A stretch of 64,000 nucleotides of DNA from Streptomyces antimycoticus (GTDB lineage Bacteria > Actinomycetota > Actinomycetes > Streptomycetales > Streptomycetaceae). The stretch lies in contig NZ_BJHV01000001.1 of assembly GCF_005405925.1 (NCBI RefSeq), positions 10,044,001 to 10,108,000 on the forward strand. Direction: 5' to 3'. A program made the position numbers and the translations under genes. The stretch's first letter is position 1. Each line of letters begins with the position of its first letter. Shown in pieces: positions 10,908 through 19,508 of this stretch. The notes beneath the pieces are model-generated. The model was not told the DNA's origin. It did no database searches and saw nothing but the letters and a program-made list of their open reading frames with translations.

Positions 10908-13807
10908 CCGTCGAGCGCGTGGCCTCGGACACCGGTACGGCCAAATTCGACCTGCTGCTGTCCTTCGCCGAACGGCACGCCCCCGACGGCAGCGTGGACG
11001 GGCTGAGCGCGGGCCTCGAATTCAGCACCGACCTCTTCGAGCGCGACACGGCGGAGCGGATCGTCGCTCGGCTCCTGCGGCTGCTGACGGCCATGACCGC
11101 CAATCCGCAGGCGCGACTCGGTGAGGTGCCGCTCCTCGACGAGGGCGAACGGGCCGCGGTGCTGAGCGGCGGTCGCGGCGCGGCGCGCCCCGCGCGCGAC
11201 GCCTCGCTGTCCGAGCGGTTCGAGACGGCCGTCGCCCGCAACCCGCACGGCGTGGCCGTGGAGACCGCGGCCGGCGCGGTCGGCTACCCGGAACTCAACA
11301 CGCGTGCCAACCGCCTCGCACGGCTGCTCATCGACCGCGGAGTGGGCCCCGAGGACCTGGTCGCGGTCGCCATGCCCCGGTCGGCCGAGCTGGTCACCGC
11401 CCTCATGGCGGTCCTCAAGGCCGGTGCCGGGTATCTGCCCGTCGACCCCGAGTACCCGGCGGCCCGCATCGCGTTCATGCTCGAAGACGCCCGCCCCGCC
11501 CTCGTGCTGACCACCCGCGAACTGGCCGCGGCGCTTCCGGAAGCTCTCGCCGGCCGCACGATCGCCACCGACGACCCGAAGGCCGGCGAGGCGCTCGCCG
11601 GGTATTCCGCGACCGACGTCACCGACGACGAGCGCGCCAGGCCGCTCCACCCCGCCCACCCGGCGTACACCATCTACACCTCGGGCTCCACCGGACGCCC
11701 CAAGGGCGTGGTGATGCCCGCGGGCGCCCTCGCCAACCTGCTGGACTGGCACCAGGCGCAGCTGCCGGGCGAACCGGGCACCCGGGTGGCGCAGTTCACC
11801 GCGGTCAGCTTCGACGTCTCCGTCCAGGAGATCCTCTCCGCGCTGCTGCACGGCAAGACCCTCGTGGTCTGCCCCGAGGATGTCCGCCGCGACCCGGCCG
11901 GCCTGGCCCGGTGGCTGCACGACGCGGGCATCAAGGAGCTGTACGCCCCTAACCTGGTCATCGACGCGGTGTGCGAGGCCGCCACCGCCCAGGGTCTGGA
12001 GCTGCCGGACCTCACCGACCTGGTACAGGCCGGTGAGGCGCTCACCCCGCACGGCGCCATCCGCACGTTCTGCGCCGACCGCCCGGGGGTACGGCTGCAC
12101 AACCACTACGGGCCCGCCGAGACCCACGTGGTGACGGCCTGCCCGCTCCCGGCGGACACCGACGCGTGGACGCCCGGCCCCGCCGCCATCGGGCGGCCCG
12201 TCGACAACACCGCCGTGCGGCTGCTCGACCCCTGGCTGAACCCGGTGCCGCCGGGTGTCCCCGGTGAGCTGTACATCACCGGCGCCGGCCTGGCCCGCGG
12301 CTACATCGCCCGGCCCGACCGCACCGCGGAGCGGTTCGTCGCCGATCCCTACGGTCCGCCGGGCGCCCGGATGTACCGCACCGGCGACCTGGCCCGCCTC
12401 ACCCGCGACGGGCAGCTGACGTACTTGGGGCGCACCGACACCCAGGTCAAGATCCGCGGGTTCCGCATCGAACCGGGTGAGATCGGGGCGGTGCTCACCA
12501 CCGCCCCGGAGGTGGCGCGGGCGGCCGTGGTCGTGCGGGAGGACCGGCCGGGGGACCGGCGACTTGTCGCCTACGTGGTCGCGGCGCACGGCGCCGAGCC
12601 CGGACCGCGCCGGGTGCGCGAGCACGCCGCCCGGCACCTGCCCGATCACATGGTGCCCGCCGCGTTCGTCACCCTGGACGCGCTGCCGCTGACGCCCAAC
12701 GGCAAGCTCGACCGGGCCGCGCTGCCGGCGCCCGAGTACCGGGGCGATACGGCCTCGGGCCGGCCGAGGACGCCCGAGGAGCGCGCGCTGTGCGCCCTGT
12801 TCTCCGAGGTCCTGGGCGTGGCGGAGGTCGGAGCCGACGACGAGTTCTTCGACCTCGGCGGCCACTCCTTCCTCGCCGCCCGGCTGGTCGGCCGGATCCG
12901 CGACGAGATGGGCGGCGACCTGCCGGTGCGCGCGGTCTTCGACGCCCCGTCACCGGCGGCGCTCGCCCGCCTGCTGACGGGCGAGGCGGCTGTGGAGGGC
13001 GACTCGACGGGGACGCTGCTGCCCCTGCGCGCCCGCGGTTCGGCCGCCCCGCTGTTCTTCCTGCACCCGGGAGGCGGCTTCAGCTGGTGCTACTCGGGAC
13101 TCGTCCGCCATCTCGGCGCCGATGTGCCGGTCTATGGCGTCCAGGCCCGCGGCCTCGACGGCACCGGACCGCTCCCGGCGTCCATGGACGAGATGGTCGA
13201 GGACTATCTCGCGCGGATCCGCTCCGTGCAGCCCCACGGCCCCTACCGGCTCGCCGGCTGGTCCTTCGGCGGGCTGACCGCGCAGGCGCTGGCCGTCCGG
13301 ATGCGAAAGGAGGGCGAGGAGGTCGGGATGCTCGCGGTGCTCGACTCCTACCCGCCGGGGGAGCACAGCGACCACTCGGAGCCGGTGGAGCACGAAGTCG
13401 TCGCGAACAACCTGCGGGCCATGGGATTCACCTTCGACATGGCCGAACTCATAGCAGACCAGGAGCGGGTTCTGCTGCGCTTCCGGGAATTCCTGCAAGG
13501 GGGAAATCACCCCATGGCCCACCTCGACCACCTTGAGGCCCAGGACGTGCTGGCCCTCAAGGACGTCTACGTGAACAATGTCCGGATCATGCGGTCCTAT
13601 GTGCCCCAGTTCTTCGACGGGGACATGCTTTTCATCTCCGCGGAGCGCAAACCCGTCGGCCGGGAAACCCTCTTGGATGTCAACTTGTGGCAACCACTGA
13701 CAGGCGGTTCGATCGAGATATGCCCCATAGACTCGAACCACGGAGATCTGATGACCGACGCCCGTCACGCGGCGCGTATCGGACGATTTCTCGCCGACCG
13801 GCTGTGA
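10889..13807 (+). CDS. NRPS terminal subunit, second part: C(end)-A(Pro)-T-TE
   Basis: This continues the subunit that starts at 6603. The GTG at 10889 only opens the frame in the middle of a C domain, so it is not a credible start. Order: rest of C to about 11130; A domain about 11180-12720 with [11 protein letters not shown]; carrier with GGHSFL near 12860; type I thioesterase about 13020-13800. The A pocket reads DVQYVAHVVK, a proline-type code. The thioesterase shows GWSFGG around its nucleophile serine near 13260, a VLDSYPP aspartate region and an NHGDLM histidine near the end, so it can cyclise or hydrolyse the finished peptide. The chain order here is Gly, D-allo-Thr, aliphatic-like, Pro, release. 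The strand then continues into mbtH 57 bases later. Confidence 0.93.
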   Translation: MGAPGLTVERVASDTGTAKFDLLLSFAERHAPDGSVDGLSAGLEFSTDLFERDTAERIVARLLRLLTAMTANPQARLGEVPLLDEGERAAVLSGGRGAARPARDASLSERFETAVARNPHGVAVETAAGAVGYPELNTRANRLARLLIDRGVGPEDLVAVAMPRSAELVTALMAVLKAGAGYLPVDPEYPAARIAFMLEDARPALVLTTRELAAALPEALAGRTIATDDPKAGEALAGYSATDVTDDERARPLHPAHPAYTIYTSGSTGRPKGVVMPAGALANLLDWHQAQLPGEPGTRVAQFTAVSFDVSVQEILSALLHGKTLVVCPEDVRRDPAGLARWLHDAGIKELYAPNLVIDAVCEAATAQGLELPDLTDLVQAGEALTPHGAIRTFCADRPGVRLHNHYGPAETHVVTACPLPADTDAWTPGPAAIGRPVDNTAVRLLDPWLNPVPPGVPGELYITGAGLARGYIARPDRTAERFVADPYGPPGARMYRTGDLARLTRDGQLTYLGRTDTQVKIRGFRIEPGEIGAVLTTAPEVARAAVVVREDRPGDRRLVAYVVAAHGAEPGPRRVREHAARHLPDHMVPAAFVTLDALPLTPNGKLDRAALPAPEYRGDTASGRPRTPEERALCALFSEVLGVAEVGADDEFFDLGGHSFLAARLVGRIRDEMGGDLPVRAVFDAPSPAALARLLTGEAAVEGDSTGTLLPLRARGSAAPLFFLHPGGGFSWCYSGLVRHLGADVPVYGVQARGLDGTGPLPASMDEMVEDYLARIRSVQPHGPYRLAGWSFGGLTAQALAVRMRKEGEEVGMLAVLDSYPPGEHSDHSEPVEHEVVANNLRAMGFTFDMAELIADQERVLLRFREFLQGGNHPMAHLDHLEAQDVLALKDVYVNNVRIMRSYVPQFFDGDMLFISAERKPVGRETLLDVNLWQPLTGGSIEICPIDSNHGDLMTDARHAARIGRFLADRL

Positions 13808-13864
13808 GCCGTGAATGTACGTCAAGCGTCAAGTGAAAGAATTTCTTCGAGAAGGAGCGATCTC

Positions 13865-14089
13865 ATGAGCACCAACCCCTTCGAGGACCCCGAGGGCACG
13901 TATCTCGTGCTCGTCAACGATGAGGGGCAGCACTCTTTGTGGCCGGCGTTCGTCGAGGTTCCTCAGGGCTGGCGCACGGTCCTGGCCGACGCCACGCGGG
14001 ACGCGGCGCTCGAATACGTGAACGCCCACTGGACCGATATGCGCCCCAAGAGCCTGATCAAGGCCATGGAAGGCGCCGACGCGGCCTGA
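13865..14089 (+). CDS. MbtH-like protein
   Basis: A 74-residue protein of normal MbtH length. MbtH proteins bind NRPS adenylation domains and are often needed for their folding or activity. The sequence has the family signature [10 protein letters not shown] near residues 18-27 and WTDMRPKSL near the C-terminus. I chose ATG 13865 over the upstream in-frame GTG at 13811 because AAGGAG lies 7 bases before it and MbtH proteins start this way (MSTNPFED). It sits 57 bases after the NRPS stop and is probably in the same transcript. Confidence 0.96.
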   Translation: MSTNPFEDPEGTYLVLVNDEGQHSLWPAFVEVPQGWRTVLADATRDAALEYVNAHWTDMRPKSLIKAMEGADAA

Positions 14090-14110
14090 GGCGGCACCCG
14101 CCGGACCGCC

Positions 14111-14168
14111 GTGTGGCCCGCCCCGCCGGGACGCCTCCGACGCGTCGTACCCGAAGGGCGGGCCACAC
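14111..14168 (+). terminator. Inverted repeat after mbtH (terminator or attenuator)
   Basis: Perfect 13-bp arms at 14111-14123 and 14156-14168 (GTGTGGCCCGCCC and its complement) flank a 32-base loop between mbtH and the hydrolase gene. There is no T-tract, as is common in Streptomyces, so attenuation is as likely as termination. Confidence 0.5.
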
Positions 14169-14212
14169 CCATGCCCATGCACCCGTCATACCAAGGAGGA
14201 TGGAGGAGCGAG

Positions 14213-15025
14213 ATGCCGGTCGTTCACGTCAATGGAATACAGCTCCACTACGAGGAAGCCGGCGAGGGCGAGCCGGTCGTGATGATCCAGGGGACCGGCG
14301 CCGGCGGCACCGTGTGGCAACTGCACCAGGTGCCCGCCCTCACCGCCGCCGGATTCCGCGTGATCACCCTCGACAACCGCGGCATACCGCCGACCTCGGA
14401 GTGCCCCGATGGGTTCACCCTCCAGGACATGGTCGGCGATGTGGCGGGGCTCATCGAGCACCTCGGGATCGGTCCCTGCCGGGTCGTCGGCACGTCCCTG
14501 GGCGCCTTCATCACGCAGGAACTCGCGCTGTCCCGGCCCGATCTCGTGCGCCGGGCCGTCCTCATCGCCACCCGGGGCCGCACCGATATGCTGCGCGCCG
14601 CGATCACGCGTGCCGAGATCGAGCTGCACGACGCCGGAGTGGAACTCCCGGCCCGGTACGCCGCCGTGGTGCGGGCCCTGAAGGCGCTGTCCCCACGCAC
14701 CCTCGACGACGGCGAGGCCATGGCCGACTGGCTCGATCTGTTCGAGCTGTCGCCCGCGGCCGGTCCCGGACAGCGCGCGCAGATGGACTTGAGCACGTTG
14801 GACCACCGGCTCGAGGCATACCGGGGCATCCGCGTCCCCTGCCAGGTCATCGCCTTCGCGGACGACCTGATCACCCCCGCGCACCTGGCGCGCGAGGTCG
14901 CCGACGCCATCCCGGGAGCCGAGTACGAACTCGTCGAGGGCTGTGGGCACTACGGCTATCTGGAGGACCCCGCGACGGTGAACAAGGTGATGGTGGAGTT
15001 CCTCACCGGGGCGGCCGCCCGCTGA
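14213..15025 (+). CDS. Alpha/beta hydrolase
   Basis: A 270-residue alpha/beta-hydrolase-fold enzyme. Visible features are an oxyanion region around QGTGAGG, LDNRG after the third strand, the nucleophile elbow GTSLGA with the catalytic Ser, FADDLITP carrying the acid, and CGHYGYLE carrying the His. ATG 14213 is preferred over in-frame ATGs at 14171 and 14177 because GGAGGAG lies about 6 bases before it. It lacks the FPHAGGS-like N-terminus of type II editing thioesterases, so it is not obviously an NRPS repair enzyme. Position after mbtH suggests membership in the lipopeptide cluster, perhaps hydrolysing an ester or amide precursor. The substrate is unknown. Confidence 0.85.
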   Translation: MPVVHVNGIQLHYEEAGEGEPVVMIQGTGAGGTVWQLHQVPALTAAGFRVITLDNRGIPPTSECPDGFTLQDMVGDVAGLIEHLGIGPCRVVGTSLGAFITQELALSRPDLVRRAVLIATRGRTDMLRAAITRAEIELHDAGVELPARYAAVVRALKALSPRTLDDGEAMADWLDLFELSPAAGPGQRAQMDLSTLDHRLEAYRGIRVPCQVIAFADDLITPAHLAREVADAIPGAEYELVEGCGHYGYLEDPATVNKVMVEFLTGAAAR

Positions 15026-15062
15026 CCGCCATGGCACGGCGAGTGGCACAGGAACGAGAAAG

Positions 15063-15106
15063 AGGGGGGAGGCGCCCGGCCGGGGGTACCGGACGGCCCT
15101 CCCCCT
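15063..15106. terminator. Stem-loop between convergent genes
   Basis: An imperfect GC-rich stem (AGGGGGGAGGC pairing with GCCCTCCCCCT, one bulge on each side) sits between the convergent hydrolase and MMPL genes. It could terminate both. Confidence 0.45.
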
Positions 15107-15128
15107 CGTCACAGGGGTTGCTCGGCCA

Positions 15129-17393
15129 CTACCGCCGCGGGTGGCCGGGCGACGGTGCCTGGTCCGTCCGGGGCACGGGGGACTGTGCGTACGGGGCGGG
15201 CAGGCCCGTCGGCGCACCGGTCCCGCCCTCGGCCGGGGCCGATACGGCGGACGTCTCCCGACCGGTCCCGGACGTGCCGCCGGGCCACCAGTTCCACCGG
15301 CCGAGCGCGGTCATCAGCGCCGGCAGCACAAAGATCCGGATGACCACGGCGTCCAGCATGATCGCCGCCGCGAGTCCCACGCCCAGCTGCTTGAACTCGA
15401 CCGCGTTGAGCGTGCCGAAGATCGAGAACACCGCCACCATGACGATCGCGGCACTGGTCACGACACCCGCCGAGCGAACGATGCCCTCACGCACCGAGTC
15501 CCGCACGGACGCGCCCGCCACCGCCATCTCCCGGATCCGGCTGACCACGAACACGTGGTAGTCCATGGACAGTCCGAAGAGCACCACGAACAGGAAGAGC
15601 GGAAGCCAGGACACCACCGTGCCCGAGCTGTCGAAGTCGAGCAGACCCTCCGCCCAGGTGTGCTGGAAGACCGCCACCAGGACACCGAACGAGGCGGCCG
15701 CGGAGAGCAGGTTCAGCAGCACCGCCGACAGCGCCACGGCCAGAGAGCGAAAGATCACCGCCATGGTGCCGAAGGTCAGCAGCAGCACGAAGCCCACCAC
15801 CCAGGGCATGCGCTCCTCCAGATGGTCCGTGAAGTCGATGCCCTGGGCCACCGCGCCGCCGACGCCGCTCTCGGCGTCCGGGACCTCGTCCAGCGCCTGG
15901 GGCAGCCACCCGCGCAGCACCTTCAGCGACTCGGTGGCCTTGGGGTTCTTCGGCGGATACGGCGTGCCCACCTCGACGGTGTGCACCCGGTGGTCCCCGG
16001 ACTCGCGGATCACCGGCTTCTGGTCGTGGGCGAAGAGGCTGTTGCCCTCGGTGCGGTCGATCAGCCCCCGCAGCGCGGCCTTGACCTGGCCGGCCTCGTC
16101 GGCGGGGGCCCGTACCGCCACCTTGTGCACGGTGCCCTCGCTCGGGAAGGCGTCGGTGAGCCGGTCGGTCGCCTGCACGACCGGGATGTCCCGTGACAGA
16201 TCGTCCTGGCCGGGCTGCTTGAGCTTCATGTCCAGGGCGGGCAGGGCGAGCAGCAGCAGTGCGCCGATGGACACCACGAGCGTGAGGGCCGGCTTGAGCA
16301 GCGCCGGGCGCAGCAGCACCGGCCACACCCGCGATTCGCCGGAGCGCATCGTCAGCCGCCACAGGAACGGCACCCGGGGACGGTCCACCCAACGGCCCAG
16401 CTTGGCGAGGAGGGCGGGCAGCACGGTCACCGAGCCGAGGACCGCGACCGCCACGACGATGATGGAACCGGTGGCCAGGGAGGCGAAGGTGGCCTCCTGG
16501 GCCAGGTAGAGCCCGGCCATCGCCACGATCACGGTGGTGCCGGACACCACGACCGTATGCCCCGACGTCTCCGCGGCGATCTCGATGGCGTCGAGGTGGG
16601 ACTTGCCCTTACGGCGCTCCTCCCGCTCCCGCTTGAGGTAGAAGAGCGAGTAGTCGACGCCGACGGCCATGCCCATGAGCAGGATGACATTGCTCACCGC
16701 GCTGGTCTCCGGCAGCACATGCGAGGCCAGGGACGACAGCCCCATCGCGGTGACCACACAGGACAGGGCGAGCAGCACGGGCACTCCGGCGGCGATGATC
16801 GCGCCGAAGACCACCAGCAGGATCAACAGGGTCAGCGGAACACTGATCAGCTCGGCCCGCCTGAAGTCCTTGCCGATGGTGTCCGACATGCCCTTCGCCG
16901 TCGAACCGGTGCCCACCTGCTCGATCTTGAGCCCGTCGTGGGTCCGGTCGGCCTCGGCGCTCACATCGAGCAGCGGGCGGACCCGGTTGATCGCGTCGTC
17001 CTCGTCACCGTTCATCGTCACCGGTACGAGCAGGGCCTTGCCGTTCGGCGCGGGAACCGGCGCACCGACGCTGCGTACCTCGGGCAGCGCCTTCATCCGG
17101 CCGGTGATGTCCCTGGCCGCCCGCTGCGCCGCCTGCTGGTTCAGCTTCCCGCCCGAGTCGGCGGTGATGAGCACGTTCTCCTCGGGCCTCTTGGTGAAGT
17201 CCCCGGAAGAAGCGATCTTGCCCGCCCGGCCCGACTCCCGGACCCCGGACTCCTCGGAGTCGAGCTTGTTGGTGCCGGCGGCGCCGCCGAGGAAGAGGCA
17301 CAGGGCGACGAACACGACCCACAGTCCGAGCGCGGACCACGGATGTGTGGCACTCCATCGGGCAACCCGTAACGTCGCCGGTTTCTTTCGCAC
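15129..17393 (-). CDS. MMPL family RND-type membrane transporter
   Basis: A 754-residue integral membrane protein of the MMPL/ActII-3 family, the Streptomyces type that exports lipids and antibiotics. One membrane segment lies near the N-terminus (HPWSALGLWVVFVALCLF), followed by an external domain. A helix block (residues about 180-370) contains GVDYSLFYLKREREER. A second external domain is followed by a second block with FGLSMDYHVFVVSRIREM. The paired GVDYSLF and GLSMDYHVF helices carry the proton-relay aspartates of the family. The start is GTG at 17393, preceded on its strand by GGGAGGA. Convergent to the hydrolase and divergent from the cyclodeaminase, it most likely exports the peptide product. 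An alternative is lipid export unrelated to the cluster. Confidence 0.93.
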   Translation of the reverse strand: MRKKPATLRVARWSATHPWSALGLWVVFVALCLFLGGAAGTNKLDSEESGVRESGRAGKIASSGDFTKRPEENVLITADSGGKLNQQAAQRAARDITGRMKALPEVRSVGAPVPAPNGKALLVPVTMNGDEDDAINRVRPLLDVSAEADRTHDGLKIEQVGTGSTAKGMSDTIGKDFRRAELISVPLTLLILLVVFGAIIAAGVPVLLALSCVVTAMGLSSLASHVLPETSAVSNVILLMGMAVGVDYSLFYLKREREERRKGKSHLDAIEIAAETSGHTVVVSGTTVIVAMAGLYLAQEATFASLATGSIIVVAVAVLGSVTVLPALLAKLGRWVDRPRVPFLWRLTMRSGESRVWPVLLRPALLKPALTLVVSIGALLLLALPALDMKLKQPGQDDLSRDIPVVQATDRLTDAFPSEGTVHKVAVRAPADEAGQVKAALRGLIDRTEGNSLFAHDQKPVIRESGDHRVHTVEVGTPYPPKNPKATESLKVLRGWLPQALDEVPDAESGVGGAVAQGIDFTDHLEERMPWVVGFVLLLTFGTMAVIFRSLAVALSAVLLNLLSAAASFGVLVAVFQHTWAEGLLDFDSSGTVVSWLPLFLFVVLFGLSMDYHVFVVSRIREMAVAGASVRDSVREGIVRSAGVVTSAAIVMVAVFSIFGTLNAVEFKQLGVGLAAAIMLDAVVIRIFVLPALMTALGRWNWWPGGTSGTGRETSAVSAPAEGGTGAPTGLPAPYAQSPVPRTDQAPSPGHPRR

Positions 17394-17509
17394 TGTCTGC
17401 GTCCTCCCAATGGTGCCGAACCGTTGTGGCGGCTGCCGGGCTTATGACGCTAAAACGCTAGTTCCAGGTCCCGGACGTCGACACGAGGTAAACCGCCTCG
17501 GTAGCCATT

Positions 17510-17563
17510 GTTTCCCGCAACTGTCACCCTGCGGTTCTCCGCAGGGTGACAGTTGCGGGAAAC
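17510..17563. promoter_or_regulatory. 25-bp-arm perfect inverted repeat between divergent genes
   Basis: Perfect 25-base arms at 17510-17534 and 17539-17563 with a 4-base loop (TTCT). It lies in the 305-base gap between the divergent MMPL transporter and cyclodeaminase genes, about 115 bases before the transporter start and 135 before the cyclodeaminase start. There is no T-tract. It could be an operator, a leader-RNA hairpin or a block between divergent transcripts. Confidence 0.6.
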
Positions 17564-17698
17564 CGTACTCGCCCAGGCGAAAGCTTGACCGGAGGAAACT
17601 GCAGCCATTAGTTTCATATTCCGGTTCGTCCTTTCCGATGGAGTAAGAATTCCATTGGCAGGTAAATGCCGCACCGTGATGCGAATCAAGGGGAAACA

Positions 17699-18727
17699 AT
17701 GGAAACCACGGTCCTCACTCGGCAGCATGTTGCCAAGATCGTCCAGGGAAAGGGATTAGACCTTTTCATGGACCGGATGATCGACCGGCTCGACGAGGCG
17801 TTCCGTGCGGAAAGCAGATGGGGCATCACCCCGGCGCGGGACGGATTCCTGCGCGGTCCTCAGAACACGGCCGTCCTCGAATGGATGCCGCACCACCAGC
17901 CCGGCGACTCGATCACCATCAAGACCGTGGCGTACACCCCCACGAATCCGTCCACCCATCAGCTGCCCACCATCATCGGCACGATGGCCCGGTACGACGA
18001 CGTGACCGGCCGTCTGCTGGCCGTCGGTGACGGGATCCTGCCCACCGCCGTCCGCACCGGCGCCGCGTCCGCCATCGCGAGCCGTCTGCTCGCCCACCCC
18101 GACAGCCGGGTCCTCGGCCTGGTGGGCGCCGGCGCCCAGGCGGTGACCCAGGCCCATGCCCTGAGCCGGGTCTTCCCGCTGGACCGGATCCTCGTCCACG
18201 ACATCGAGCCCGCCCACGCCGAGTCCTTCGCCGAGCGCGTGGAATTCCTCGGTATCGACGTGGAGGTGGCATCCGTCGCGGAGATCGAGGCGGCATCGGA
18301 CATCATCTGCACCGTCACCTCGGTCGGGGTCGGAGACGGCCCGGTCCTCCACGGCGAGCGGCTGCGCCCGCACATCCACATCAACGCGATAGGCGCCGAC
18401 CTGATCGGCAAGTACGAGGTGCCGCTGTCCGTGCTGAAGTCCGCCTTCGTCACCCCCGACCACCAGGGGCAGGCGCTGCGCGAGGGTGAGTGCCAGCAGC
18501 TCGACCAGAGCGAGCTGGGCCCGGAGCTGCCCGTCCTGTGCGCCGACCCGGCGCTCGCCGAGGGGCGGCGGGAGCAGCTGACCGTCTTCGACTCGACCGG
18601 ATTCGCCCTGGAGGATCACATCGCCTTCGACGTGCTCCTCGAACTCGCCGAGGAGGCCGGTATCGGCGACCGGGTGCAGCTGGAACACCTGCCGGAGGAC
18701 GCGCTCAACCCGTACTCCTTCCAGTGA
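17699..18727 (+). CDS. Ornithine/lysine cyclodeaminase family protein
   Basis: A 342-residue member of the ornithine cyclodeaminase/mu-crystallin family, which uses bound NAD to turn ornithine into proline or lysine into pipecolate. The nucleotide-binding glycine motif LVGAGAQAVTQA lies near residues 138-150, followed by VHDIEP. The acidic substrate-site region is near HINAIGADLIGKYE. I chose ATG 17699, which follows AAGGGG, over the upstream ATG at 17666. The nearby NRPS has a Pro pocket, and related lipopeptides also contain D-pipecolate made by a lysine cyclodeaminase. A pipecolate supply role is therefore plausible. The sequence alone does not separate lysine from ornithine specificity. 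Confidence 0.88.
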   Translation: METTVLTRQHVAKIVQGKGLDLFMDRMIDRLDEAFRAESRWGITPARDGFLRGPQNTAVLEWMPHHQPGDSITIKTVAYTPTNPSTHQLPTIIGTMARYDDVTGRLLAVGDGILPTAVRTGAASAIASRLLAHPDSRVLGLVGAGAQAVTQAHALSRVFPLDRILVHDIEPAHAESFAERVEFLGIDVEVASVAEIEAASDIICTVTSVGVGDGPVLHGERLRPHIHINAIGADLIGKYEVPLSVLKSAFVTPDHQGQALREGECQQLDQSELGPELPVLCADPALAEGRREQLTVFDSTGFALEDHIAFDVLLELAEEAGIGDRVQLEHLPEDALNPYSFQ

Positions 18728-18731
18728 CGGC

Positions 18732-18828
18732 ACCGGGCTGTGCCCGCCCGGACAGGGGGCCGCAGACAGCCCGGTGGCGTCTCGGACGCCGAGAGGATCT
18801 CGACGACGTGGGGGAGCACGTCGTCGAG
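18732..18828. terminator. Two hairpins between convergent genes
   Basis: Two perfect inverted repeats lie between the convergent cyclodeaminase and response-regulator genes. One has 10-bp arms at 18732-18741 and 18766-18775. The other has 12-bp arms at 18799-18810 and 18817-18828 (CTCGACGACGTG, 6-base loop). This is a likely bidirectional terminator. Confidence 0.6.
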
Positions 18829-18863
18829 CACCTCGGTAGCCGTGCCCTCGCCCGTCGCGCGCC

Positions 18864-19508
18864 TCAGGACTCCAGATACCGCAGGACCGCCAGGATCCGC
18901 CGGCTGTAGCCGGCGGTGTGCGACAGGTCGAGCTTGTCGAAAATCGTGTTGAGGTTCTTCTCCACCGAGCTCAGCGAGATATGCAGTTTCTGCGCGATGG
19001 CCGTGTTGGTGTGGCCCTGCGCCAGCGTCTCCAGAACACTGCGCTCGCGCGGAGTGAGCCGGGCGAGCGGGTCACCGTGTGTGGTGCGGATGACCAACTG
19101 CCGCACGACTTCCGGGTCGATGGCCGCGCCACCCGCGTGGATCCGCTCCAGCGCGTCCAGGAACTCCTCGACCTGGGCGACGCGGTCCTTCAGGAGATAC
19201 CCGACCCGCTCCGCGTTGGACGCCAGGAGTTGAGCCGCGTAGTTGCGCTCCACGTGCTGCGACAGCACGAGCAGGCTTATCTGGGGCCAGCGCTTACGGA
19301 TCTCCAGCGCGGCCCGCAGCCCGTCGTCGGTGTGCGTCGGCGGCATCCGGATGTCGACGACGACCATGTCGGGCATCCGCTCCTCGACCTCCTTCATGAG
19401 GGACACCGCGTCACCCACCGCGGCGACGACCTCATGGCCCTCCTCGACCAGCAGACGTACCAGTCCTTCCCGTAGCAAGGTCGAGTCCTCGGCGAGGATC
19501 ACGCGCAT
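18864..19508 (-). CDS. Two-component response regulator, NarL/LuxR type
   Basis: A 214-residue response regulator. The receiver domain has the acidic pair AED near residues 6-8, phosphoacceptor Asp52 in VVVDIRMPP and a lysine in LLKDRV. A LuxR-type helix-turn-helix occupies about residues 148-205 (LTPRERSVLETLAQG, HISLSSVEKNLNTIFDKL). The start ATG at 19508 lies inside the end of the upstream kinase gene, overlapping by 10 bases, so the pair should be co-translated. It is the last gene of the dedA-kinase-regulator operon. It probably controls envelope-stress or lipopeptide-immunity genes. Target sites are not evident. Confidence 0.95.
   Translation of the reverse strand: MRVILAEDSTLLREGLVRLLVEEGHEVVAAVGDAVSLMKEVEERMPDMVVVDIRMPPTHTDDGLRAALEIRKRWPQISLLVLSQHVERNYAAQLLASNAERVGYLLKDRVAQVEEFLDALERIHAGGAAIDPEVVRQLVIRTTHGDPLARLTPRERSVLETLAQGHTNTAIAQKLHISLSSVEKNLNTIFDKLDLSHTAGYSRRILAVLRYLES

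Noticed and set aside
10889..13807. A separate NRPS gene starting at GTG 10889
   Set aside because: The start would fall in the middle of a condensation domain and lacks a ribosome site. A one-base frameshift in a single gene explains both halves.
15141..17372. Plus-strand open frames opposite the MMPL gene
   Set aside because: Low-complexity His/Arg/Gly-rich translations with no motifs. The minus-strand MMPL protein is complete.
17442..17728. Short minus-strand open frames over the long palindrome
   Set aside because: They translate the inverted repeat and its flanks, have no family resemblance and overlap the cyclodeaminase start.
18799..18828. CRISPR-like or tRNA-like structures in hairpin-rich gaps
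   Set aside because: The hairpins are single and placed like terminators. No repeat-spacer array and no cloverleaf with a TTC arm was found in the window.
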